Assembly (NCBI GenBank): GCA_016717205.1
Contig: JADKGC010000011.1
Coordinates: 62,001 to 126,000 of the forward strand
DNA from: Candidatus Flexifilum breve
GTDB lineage: Bacteria; Chloroflexota; Anaerolineae; Aggregatilineales; Phototrophicaceae
Direction of reading: 5' to 3'
DNA length: 64,000 bases
Position numbers and translations under genes: made by a program. The first letter of the stretch is position 1, and the number at the start of each line of letters is the position of its first letter. The notes below the pieces were generated by a model that worked only from the letters and a program-made list of their open reading frames with translations, had not been told where the DNA came from and did not search any database. Shown here one piece after another: positions 50,399 to 59,228 of the stretch.

Positions 50399-53300
50399 TG
50401 GCTGCTGCACAAACCAGACGATCAACCCCCAGATCAATGCACAATCGTGTGATGCGGCTGCTCATCCCCCTGGTGATGGGCATCTCGGTCGTGGTCGGTG
50501 TGCTGATGTTCTTCGTGCTGCGGTCGGCGGACAGCGAAGTCCAGTTTGCCGAGCACCGCATCGAACGCGAAACAACGGCGGCGGCGCTCAACGCGCAGAT
50601 CGAGCACATCGTCAACGAGGTGCGCATCGCCGGGACCAGCCGCACGGTGCGCAGCTTCGCCCGTGAGACGCTCGTGGCGACCGCCAGCAGTTCGCTGGAA
50701 ACCAGCCAGACGGCGCTCCTCGGCGAGCTGACGGGCATTCTGAGCAATCAGAGCGACATCTTCATGGCGGCGCGCTATGTGACCTTCAACGGATCGGTCT
50801 GGTCAGAAGTCACTAAATACGACAACCTCGCGCCGCTGGCCGATAACAGTGTGCGGCTGAACGCCCTCGCGGATGAAACCACCATCGTGCAGGCGCTGCT
50901 CTCCGAACCCGGCAGCGTGATTGCCGGGAATATCGAGTTCGCCAGCACGGAAGAGACGCTCCTCCGCGGGATACTGCTCCCGTACGTGCGCTTTTCCACG
51001 CCCGTCGTTTCCGACAACGACCTGACGAACGTGGCGGGCGTGCTCCAATTTGAAGTGCGCATCGACGGCCTGATCGATTATGCCCGCACGCTGGGCGCCG
51101 AACTCGCCACTGAAAGTGACGTGCACCATATCATCCTTGCGGATAATCTGGGGCATGTCCTCGTCGATTCGCACCATCCCGAAGTGAATTACCTCGCCGA
51201 TCTCGAAATCGGCAGCAATCAGGATCTGGGCATCGTTTACCCGCAGTTTGCGGGCGCGCTCAACCCGGGCGCGGAAATTCGCGATGTGGTCGATGGCGCG
51301 ACTCTGTATTCGGTCGAACGCTTCACTCTGGGCAACGCGGGCGCTACCGAATGGCGCATGGTGCTGGTCGAAAGCCTCTTTGGCGCGAACGGTCTGGTCA
51401 TGCCGGTTGGCGGGTTCTTCGCCAGTCTGCTGGTCGGCGTAGTTGTGCTGGCGGTCACCAATCACCTGCTGAAGAATACCTTCCAGAGCTTCCGCAGCGT
51501 GCAGATCATGGCCAAGGGGCTGGTCGGTGAAGGCAGCAAGCTCAGCCCGCTTGACGCGGAACTCGTCAGCGAGTCGGGCGATGACATCGGCGAGGTGATG
51601 CGCGCGCTCCAGTCACTTTCCGGCCAAATCGATCACTTGAGTACGGAACTCAGCGACCAACGCCTGCGTTACACCCGCAGTATGGATATCGCGGGCCGCA
51701 TCAGCCGCGAAACCGCCGCTTTGTACGACATCGACACGCTGCTCAACCGCGCCATCAACCTGATCGTGTCGTCCTACGGCTTTTATCACGCGCAGGTATT
51801 CCTCGTCGACGACATCGGCCAGAACGCCATCCTGTACTACAGCTACGGCGAAGTTGGTCAGAAGCTGCTTGACCAGCGGCACAAGATTCCGATTGGCTCG
51901 GAATCGGTGATCGGTACCGTGACCAGCGGCAGCAAACCCGTGGTCATCAACGACACCAGCCGCCGCGACGAAGGCATCGCGCACCGCTACAACCCGCTGC
52001 TGCCGGAAACCCGCGCCGAAATGGCGATTCCGCTGCGCATCGGCGATCAAGTCATCGGCGCGCTGGACATCCAGAGCGATCATGTCAACGCTTTTCAGGA
52101 TGACGACGTGCGGACCTTCCAGATGCTCGCCGACCAGATCGCCATCGCGATCCAGAACGTGCGTCTGCTTGTGGAGTCGGAAACGCGCGTCGAACAAATC
52201 GACACGCTCAACCGGCAGCTCACCCGCGGCGCATGGGAAGAAGTCGAGCAACGGTCGAACCTCACGGGCATTTACCGCTACGATCTGCTGACCGTCGAAC
52301 GCACGGAAGATGTGCCCGCCGACGTGCCGGGGGGCGTGAGCGTGCCGATCAGCATTCGCGGCGAGACCATCGGCACGTTGGACGCTGCGATGCCGGATGG
52401 CTCGGTCTTCACCGACGGCGATCAAGCGATTATGCGCGCGGTGGCGGATCGTGTCGCTATCGCTATTGAAAACGCGCGCCTGTTCGAACAATCGCAGAGC
52501 ACGCTGGCCGAAACGTACACACTGTATCAACTGAGCCGCTACCTCAACGAAGCGAACAGCCTCGAAGACATTGTGCAGGCGATCATCATCTCGGTGATGC
52601 CGGATGCCAGCAGCGGTCAGATCGGCGTGTTTGACGAGTACGCCCCCGGTCACGCGCCGGAATGGATGATCATCAGCGCGGACTGGACGGCGACCGAAAA
52701 AGAAAACCGCGAAGTCAAACTGACCGAGCTGGAACTGCACATCCCCGATCACCCGCTGTTCGCCTCGATGAACTCGACGCAGGTCACGCTCATCACCGAC
52801 ACAGAGCGCGATACCCGCATTGACGAGGTGACCAACGCCATCGTGCAAAGCGCGAAAGCGCGGTCGATGGTGCTCATCCCGTTCAACGTGCGTGGTGTGT
52901 GGCGCGGTCTCGTGATGATCCAGTTCCCGCAAACGCGCGAGTTCAGCGAACGCGACGGGCGTATCTACACCGCCTTGATCGACCAAGCGGGCGTCGCCAT
53001 CGACAACCGTATGCTGCTCAGCCAGAACGAAGCGCAGCTCCACGAAATCGAGCGTCTGTATACGGGCAGCCGTATCATCAACATGGCGCAGAACTTCGTC
53101 GACCTTGTGCGCGCCGCCGTGAACACCGCCAACGACCCCACGCTGGACTTTGCCATCGGCGTGTTCGAAGGGGCGCTGGACACCACGGGCTGGCCGACGG
53201 CGATCCGCGTGATGGCGTCATCGCACGGCAGCGAAATCGCGACCGAAGACACCTACTACGACCTGCATATCCCCGCCGACTCGCCGCTGCGCCGCCGTGA

Positions 53301-56300
53301 CGCGCAGATCGTGCAGGATCGCGGGCTGGTCAACGGTGACGATATGGTCAGCAGTATGCTGGCGCTGGCGCGGTCGCGCGGCTACCAGTTCACCGCGGCC
53401 TTCCCGCTCTACAGCATCAACCAGCCGATTGCGTTGTTCTTCATCCAATCGACGGAAGGCCGCGACCTGTCCAACGAAGACTTTGAAATCTATCGCGCGC
53501 TCACCGGCCAGATGAGTACGGTGCTCCAGAACCGCCGCCTGCTCGAACAGACGGAACGCGCGCTCGACGAAACCCGGCGTCTGTACGCCGCCAGCCGCGC
53601 CATCGCGACCGCTGCCGACGCGCAGAACGTATTCGCGGCGCTGGCAACGCACCTCAATATGGCCGGGTCGAATGTCGCCCGTGTGGTCGTCATGCTCGCC
53701 GGGCCGACGCAGGTCGAACACCCGGACTATGTCGAATACGCGTATGTGTGGTCGCCGACCAACGCCAGCTCGGATCTCACGGTGGGCAAGCGCATCGCGC
53801 GCTCGCTGGTCGATTTCACGGCTGTGCTGGCCGAACATGACGGCGTCGCCCGCCTCAACGATCTGCGGCGCGATCTGGCCGCGCATCCGGCGCTCATCGC
53901 CGTGCTTGAGCGCAGCGGGTCGCACAGCGCCGCCCTCACCGCGATCAGTTCACGCCAGCGCTGGTACGGCGTGATCATGGTCGAAAGCAGCACGCCCAAC
54001 AGTTTCAACACCGCGTACGGCACGTTCATGCGCGTGCTCACGGATCAAGTCTCGGTCGCAGTGGAAAGCATCCAGTCGTTTGAAGAAGCGCAGACGCAGG
54101 CGCAGCGCGCGCTGGCGCTCGCGGAAGCCGGTCAGCTTACCGCGCGTATCGAAGGTGAATTCACGACGGGCTTCGGCGAAGTCTTCGCCCGGGTGGCGCA
54201 GCCCGCGAAATACGACCGCTGGTTGCTGCTCCTGCGTGCCGACCGCGGCACAGCGCTGGAAACCATCACCGACCACATGCCGTTGGTGGCTGGTCACAAG
54301 CTGGAAGTCATCCGCGACGAATATCCGGTGATGCAGGCCTACCACACCAGCCAAACGGTCTACGTCAATAATCCGTTCACGTACCCGGCCTTCACCGATG
54401 AAGCGCATGTGGGCGTGGCGGAAGCGTTCGGCAAGCATCTGGCGACGCCCGTGCGCATCGGCACGGAGACCATCGGCGTGCTGCTGGTCGGGCGCTCGAT
54501 TTACGACGCCGACCTCGATGAACGTGACGAACAGCTCGTCTCGACGCTGGCGGCGCAGGTCGCCATCACGATTGAGAACCGCCGCCTGTTCACGTCGGCG
54601 GAAGGCGAACGCGCCCGTCTGCGTACGGTCCTCGACACGCTGCCCGCCGGCGTGCTCGTGCTCGACCCGGTGACCTTCAAACCCCTCCAGTTCAATCAAC
54701 AGGTCGAGCATCTGCTCAACCGCACCATCGACTTTGATACGCCCTTCAGTGTGGACGAATACGGCATTCTGCAAGGCAAGTCGAACAGTCTGTATGAAAC
54801 GGGCCGCCTGCCGATTTACAGCGCGGCGCACACGGGCGTCCCGGCCTTCGCCGACGACTTGAGCGTCGAACGGAGCAGCGGCGAACGCATCGACCTGCTG
54901 GTCAATGCCGCGCCCATTGTCGATGCGCAGGGTAACGTCACCGCCATCGTCACCGCCTTCCAGGACGTGTCGCCGCTGCGAAAAGCGGAAGCCGAACTGG
55001 AAGAGAACCTGCGTGAGTCGGTGTCGCAGTATGAGACCACCCGCGCGCTCGCCGAAGCCGACGACATCGAAACGGTGCTCGAAGTGGCGTTCGCGCAGTT
55101 GCTGACGACCAACCCGGAACAAGCCTACGCGCTGCTGCTGGATGATCAGGGCGATATCGAAATCTTCCGCGCCAGCGACGAAGAGCGCATTGGCGATGAG
55201 TGGACGCTGCCGCTCGACATGCTCGACGCGCGCCAACTGCTGATCGTGCCGGATGTCGCCGCGCACTTCACCGACCCGCACCGCCAGACGATCCTCAGCG
55301 CGGGAATCGGCGCGTTCGTCGCCATGCCGCTGCAAGCGCGTTCGCGGCGCAATGCCCCGCTCGGTTGGCTGCTCATGACCTACAGTCAGGCTAACCCGAA
55401 CCTCACGGCGCAGGCGCGCTTCCTCACGACACTGAACGACGGCGCCTCGGTCGCGCTCGACAACCGCTACCTGCTCCGTGATACGGAATCGGCGCTCAAT
55501 GAAACGGCGGCGCTGTACGGCGCGACCACCAGCATCAGCCGGGCGCAGACTCAGGCCGACATTCTGCGCGCGCTGCAAGAATCGCTCGCGTCGCAGAGCC
55601 CCGACATCTACGCGGGTTACATCTTCGAGGCGGGGACGGTCCGCGAACTGTTCAACGTGAGCCTCGACGGCCCGCCCATCCCCTTCGGGGAGCTGATCAC
55701 ACGGCACGGGTTGTTGGACGGCAAGACGACTTACGTCGAAGAGCTGCGCACGCGGGAAAACCCGAACGCCTTCGAACAGGAACTGCTGGCGCTCGGCAAC
55801 ATCCGCTCGTTCGCGCTGATCTACATGCCCGGTTCGCGCGGGTGCCTCATCACCGCCTATCATCAACCGCGTCTGTTCAGCCGCGGCGAACAGCGCTACC
55901 TGAGTGCGGTCGCGGACTCCAGCTCCATCGTCATCGCCAACACTTTGCTGCTCGACCAAATCCGGACGACGCTCGATGAAACGAGTATCCTGTACGAAGC
56001 GAGCCGCGCGCTCAGCAACGCGGGCGGCACGGATGAAATTCTCGATGTGGTTGTCGCCCACCTGACGAACCGTCCGGTGACCCAGGTCTTCCTGGCTACG
56101 CTGCTCAGCAGTGACTGGGAAAGCCCGGAAGCGCTGGCGCAGGTGGTGTCGAGCTGGCACCGCGAGGGTGAGAACGTGATCGACCTGACGGGGATCACGC
56201 TCATGGCGGAACAGTATCCCGCGTGGAAGCTGCTGGCCGCGCAGAACGTCGTCATGATCGACGATGTGGAAATCGACGAGATGCTCGACGATAATGAGCG

Positions 56301-59154
56301 CATCGGCGTGCAAAGCCTGGAAATGCGCTCGATCAGCATTCTGCCGCTGCGTGTGGCGGGGCGCTCCATCGGCGCGATTGTGCTCGGTTCCAGCGAGCCG
56401 TATACGCACACCGAGCGTGACCTGCGTATCTACCGCTCGTTCGCAGAACAAGCCTCGCTGCGTATGGAAGCCTCCCGTCTGCTCGGACAAACGGAACGCC
56501 GCGCGCGTCAGCTTGCCACATCCACGCAGGTCAGCCAGATCGCCAGCTCCATTCTCGACCTCAACGACCTGCTCCCCAAGATGGTGGACATCATCCGTGA
56601 CTCGTTCTACTACGACCACGTGCAGGTCTTCCTCATGGATGGCGACGACGAATTCGCGGAACTGCGCGCCAGTACGGGCGAAGCCGGTCAGCAGCTCCTC
56701 GGCATTCAGCACAAGCTGAGCAAAGGCTCGGCCTCCGTCATCGGGCAGGTGACAGAGCGCGGTGAACCCATCGTCGCGTTGGACACCGCCGACGCGCGCG
56801 TGGTGCACCGTCCGAATCCCTACCTGCCGAATACCCGTTCCGAAATGGCCGTGCCGCTCAAACTGAAGGGGCGCGTGGTCGGCGCGCTGGACGTGCAGTC
56901 CAACCAGCCGAACGCGTTCGACGACGACGACGTCACCGTGTTGACGACGCTCGCCGGGCAGATCGCGGTCGCCATCGATAACGCGCAGTTGTTCGAGGAA
57001 TCCAGCCGCCGCGCGGATGAAATGGCCTTCCTCTTCGACGTGACCAGCCGCGCCGCCGCTGCCGAATCGCTGCAAGGCGCGATCCAGAACGTCGCCGACG
57101 AACTGCGCGACTCGCTGGAATCGCTCTCGGTCAGCATTTACCTGCCGCAGACCTACGTCGACGCCGACGAGAATACCTTCACCGTCCTGCAGCCAATCGC
57201 GCTCGCCGGGTCGGATCAGCCGCTCACGGAACTGTCGGAAGTGCGCCTCGACGAGTCGTTCAACCTGATCGCGAGTTCCGCCAACAACCGCCGCGCGATG
57301 ATCCTCAACAACGTGGAGAACGAATCGCGCTACATTCCGGTGATCGCCGGAGCACGGTCGGCGGTCATCGTGCCGCTGTCGTCGGGCGCGGTGCTCATCG
57401 GTTTGATCTCGATGGAAAGCGGGCTGCTCAACGCCTACGACAACGACACGCTCACGCTGCTGCGTACGCTCTCCGGTACGCTGTCCGCCATCATCCAGAA
57501 CCGCCAGCTGCTCGAACAAGTGCAAAAGACCAACGATCAGCTGCGTGAACTCGACCGCCTCAAGAGCGACTTCCTCGCCAACATGAGCCACGAGCTGCGT
57601 ACCCCGCTCAACTCGATCATCGGTTTCAGCCGCGTGATCCTCAAAGGCATCGATGGGCCGCTGACCGAAATGCAGGAACAAGACCTGAGCACGATCTACA
57701 ACTCCGGTCTGCACCTGCTCAACCTGATCAACGACATCCTCGATCAGGCGAAGATCGCGGCGGGCAAGATGGACTTGCAGCTCGATTACTTCGAGATGAA
57801 GCCCGTGATCGACGGTGTGCGCTCTATCGGTATCGGTCTGGTCAAGGACAAGCCGATTGACATCGTCGTGGATCTCGCGCCCGGCCTGCAGCCCGTGTTC
57901 GGCGATGAGTTCCGCACGCGCCAGATTCTGCTCAACCTCGTCTCAAACGCGGCGAAGTTCACGCGCGAAGGGGCGATCACCATCCACGTCTACCCGATGT
58001 TCGACCCGGAGACCGGACGGCAGATGGTGCGTACCGATGTGACGGATACCGGTATCGGTATCGCCGAAGCCGACATCCCGCTGCTGTTCGAAGCCTTCCG
58101 TCAGGTCGACTCGTCGCTGACGCGCACAGCCGGTGGGACGGGTCTCGGCCTGCCCATCGCCAAGTCACTGTGCGAAATGCAGGGTGGGCGCATGGAAGTG
58201 CAGTCGCGGGTGAATTACGGTTCGACCTTCAGCATCTTCATTCCCGTGGAGCCCATCGAGACGGACGAGAAGAAGAAATCCACTGACAACCTCGGCGCGG
58301 AAGCCGAACCCGAGTCGTATGTGGAGGAAGCGCCCACGCAGCCGCGCGTGACCGGGCTGCTGCCCGCGGTCGATACGAATGGCGACTACTCCGCGCGCCC
58401 GCCGATGCACATCAAGCGCCAGATCCTCATCATCGAGGATAACCCGGACATGGTCGACCAAATCCGGCGCGCGCTCGGTCGCGAAGGCTTCGACATCTTC
58501 TCGGCGTCGCTGCCGCTGGAAGCCGAAGCGATGGCGGGCGGCCTGCATCCCACGCTGATCGTAATGGATGTCAACTTTGCCAACGGGCAGGGCTGGAATA
58601 TCCTCGAAAAGCTCAAGAGCCGCGACGACATGTCGGATATCCCGGTGGTGGTGGTGTCGCTGAGTCAGGAAGTCGAACGCGCCCTGAACGGAGGCGTATT
58701 CCGCTTCATCAGCCGCCCGTTCATGCCGGAAGATCTGGTCGACGCCGTGCGCGCCGCCGAACAGGAAAGCCGCATCAACCGCATCCTCATCATCGACGAT
58801 CAGCCGGAGAGCGTGCGCCTGCTCGAACAACTGCTGGATCAGAATGGCAACTACCGCGTGTTCAGCGCGAACACGGGGATGGACGGCATTTCGCTCGTGG
58901 CGCGCCGCCGCCCCGACCTCGTCATCCTCGACCTGCGCATGCCCGAAATGGACGGCTTCGACGTGGTGCGCGAGTTGCGCAGTAACCCGGAGACGGCTAC
59001 CATTCCGATCCTGATTGTCACCGGTGAAACCCTGAATCCGCAGGAACGCGAAAGCCTCACGAACCTCAATGTGCTGTACAAGTCAGAAATCAGCACGGAC
59101 AGCTACCGGCTGTTCCTGGAAGGCGTCAAGGCCTACCTTGACAGCAAGAATTGA
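50398..59154 (+). CDS. Giant hybrid histidine kinase: Cache, about eleven GAF, PAS, HisKA, HATPase, two receivers
   Basis: A 2918-residue membrane kinase. TM1 about 17-40; extracytoplasmic sensor about 41-330; TM2 about 335-355; then a HAMP-like linker. GAF-type domains follow at about 435-600, 610-700 (short), 705-880, 885-1060, 1065-1240, 1245-1405, 1545-1695, 1700-1860, 1865-2035, 2040-2200 and 2205-2370, with one PAS at about 1408-1535 (LDTLPAGVLVLDP). The kinase core has phospho-accepting His2398 (ANMSHELRTPLN), LVSNAAKFTREG, DTGIGIAEAD and GGTGLGLPIAKSL. Two receivers end the protein, with Asp2724 (LIVMDVNFANGQ) and Asp2845 (LVILDLRMPEMDG). The stop of the previous gene and this ATG share one base. 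It is the only full kinase among the sensor genes before it. Confidence 0.95.
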   Translation: MAAAQTRRSTPRSMHNRVMRLLIPLVMGISVVVGVLMFFVLRSADSEVQFAEHRIERETTAAALNAQIEHIVNEVRIAGTSRTVRSFARETLVATASSSLETSQTALLGELTGILSNQSDIFMAARYVTFNGSVWSEVTKYDNLAPLADNSVRLNALADETTIVQALLSEPGSVIAGNIEFASTEETLLRGILLPYVRFSTPVVSDNDLTNVAGVLQFEVRIDGLIDYARTLGAELATESDVHHIILADNLGHVLVDSHHPEVNYLADLEIGSNQDLGIVYPQFAGALNPGAEIRDVVDGATLYSVERFTLGNAGATEWRMVLVESLFGANGLVMPVGGFFASLLVGVVVLAVTNHLLKNTFQSFRSVQIMAKGLVGEGSKLSPLDAELVSESGDDIGEVMRALQSLSGQIDHLSTELSDQRLRYTRSMDIAGRISRETAALYDIDTLLNRAINLIVSSYGFYHAQVFLVDDIGQNAILYYSYGEVGQKLLDQRHKIPIGSESVIGTVTSGSKPVVINDTSRRDEGIAHRYNPLLPETRAEMAIPLRIGDQVIGALDIQSDHVNAFQDDDVRTFQMLADQIAIAIQNVRLLVESETRVEQIDTLNRQLTRGAWEEVEQRSNLTGIYRYDLLTVERTEDVPADVPGGVSVPISIRGETIGTLDAAMPDGSVFTDGDQAIMRAVADRVAIAIENARLFEQSQSTLAETYTLYQLSRYLNEANSLEDIVQAIIISVMPDASSGQIGVFDEYAPGHAPEWMIISADWTATEKENREVKLTELELHIPDHPLFASMNSTQVTLITDTERDTRIDEVTNAIVQSAKARSMVLIPFNVRGVWRGLVMIQFPQTREFSERDGRIYTALIDQAGVAIDNRMLLSQNEAQLHEIERLYTGSRIINMAQNFVDLVRAAVNTANDPTLDFAIGVFEGALDTTGWPTAIRVMASSHGSEIATEDTYYDLHIPADSPLRRRDAQIVQDRGLVNGDDMVSSMLALARSRGYQFTAAFPLYSINQPIALFFIQSTEGRDLSNEDFEIYRALTGQMSTVLQNRRLLEQTERALDETRRLYAASRAIATAADAQNVFAALATHLNMAGSNVARVVVMLAGPTQVEHPDYVEYAYVWSPTNASSDLTVGKRIARSLVDFTAVLAEHDGVARLNDLRRDLAAHPALIAVLERSGSHSAALTAISSRQRWYGVIMVESSTPNSFNTAYGTFMRVLTDQVSVAVESIQSFEEAQTQAQRALALAEAGQLTARIEGEFTTGFGEVFARVAQPAKYDRWLLLLRADRGTALETITDHMPLVAGHKLEVIRDEYPVMQAYHTSQTVYVNNPFTYPAFTDEAHVGVAEAFGKHLATPVRIGTETIGVLLVGRSIYDADLDERDEQLVSTLAAQVAITIENRRLFTSAEGERARLRTVLDTLPAGVLVLDPVTFKPLQFNQQVEHLLNRTIDFDTPFSVDEYGILQGKSNSLYETGRLPIYSAAHTGVPAFADDLSVERSSGERIDLLVNAAPIVDAQGNVTAIVTAFQDVSPLRKAEAELEENLRESVSQYETTRALAEADDIETVLEVAFAQLLTTNPEQAYALLLDDQGDIEIFRASDEERIGDEWTLPLDMLDARQLLIVPDVAAHFTDPHRQTILSAGIGAFVAMPLQARSRRNAPLGWLLMTYSQANPNLTAQARFLTTLNDGASVALDNRYLLRDTESALNETAALYGATTSISRAQTQADILRALQESLASQSPDIYAGYIFEAGTVRELFNVSLDGPPIPFGELITRHGLLDGKTTYVEELRTRENPNAFEQELLALGNIRSFALIYMPGSRGCLITAYHQPRLFSRGEQRYLSAVADSSSIVIANTLLLDQIRTTLDETSILYEASRALSNAGGTDEILDVVVAHLTNRPVTQVFLATLLSSDWESPEALAQVVSSWHREGENVIDLTGITLMAEQYPAWKLLAAQNVVMIDDVEIDEMLDDNERIGVQSLEMRSISILPLRVAGRSIGAIVLGSSEPYTHTERDLRIYRSFAEQASLRMEASRLLGQTERRARQLATSTQVSQIASSILDLNDLLPKMVDIIRDSFYYDHVQVFLMDGDDEFAELRASTGEAGQQLLGIQHKLSKGSASVIGQVTERGEPIVALDTADARVVHRPNPYLPNTRSEMAVPLKLKGRVVGALDVQSNQPNAFDDDDVTVLTTLAGQIAVAIDNAQLFEESSRRADEMAFLFDVTSRAAAAESLQGAIQNVADELRDSLESLSVSIYLPQTYVDADENTFTVLQPIALAGSDQPLTELSEVRLDESFNLIASSANNRRAMILNNVENESRYIPVIAGARSAVIVPLSSGAVLIGLISMESGLLNAYDNDTLTLLRTLSGTLSAIIQNRQLLEQVQKTNDQLRELDRLKSDFLANMSHELRTPLNSIIGFSRVILKGIDGPLTEMQEQDLSTIYNSGLHLLNLINDILDQAKIAAGKMDLQLDYFEMKPVIDGVRSIGIGLVKDKPIDIVVDLAPGLQPVFGDEFRTRQILLNLVSNAAKFTREGAITIHVYPMFDPETGRQMVRTDVTDTGIGIAEADIPLLFEAFRQVDSSLTRTAGGTGLGLPIAKSLCEMQGGRMEVQSRVNYGSTFSIFIPVEPIETDEKKKSTDNLGAEAEPESYVEEAPTQPRVTGLLPAVDTNGDYSARPPMHIKRQILIIEDNPDMVDQIRRALGREGFDIFSASLPLEAEAMAGGLHPTLIVMDVNFANGQGWNILEKLKSRDDMSDIPVVVVSLSQEVERALNGGVFRFISRPFMPEDLVDAVRAAEQESRINRILIIDDQPESVRLLEQLLDQNGNYRVFSANTGMDGISLVARRRPDLVILDLRMPEMDGFDVVRELRSNPETATIPILIVTGETLNPQERESLTNLNVLYKSEISTDSYRLFLEGVKAYLDSKN

Positions 59155-59177
59155 CCACCAGCAGCAGAACCTTGGTC

Positions 59178-59199
59178 GGGACGCCTGCAAGGGCGTCCC
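59178..59199 (+). promoter_or_regulatory. Intercistronic hairpin between kinase and PLP-enzyme genes
   Basis: An eight-base stem (gggacgcc / ggcgtccc) with a six-base loop lies in the only larger gap (74 bases) of the operon. There is no T tract, so it is more likely a processing or attenuation element than a full terminator. Confidence 0.4.
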
Positions 59200-59228
59200 G
59201 CTGTTAACCCGGAAAGTGAAACAGCAAT

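Noticed and set aside
53950..57714. A 1254-residue open frame on the minus strand
   Set aside because: It lies wholly antisense to the GAF and kinase-core region of the giant kinase, is rich in Arg, His, Gln and Asp from GC-rich antisense codons, and has no recognisable domain.
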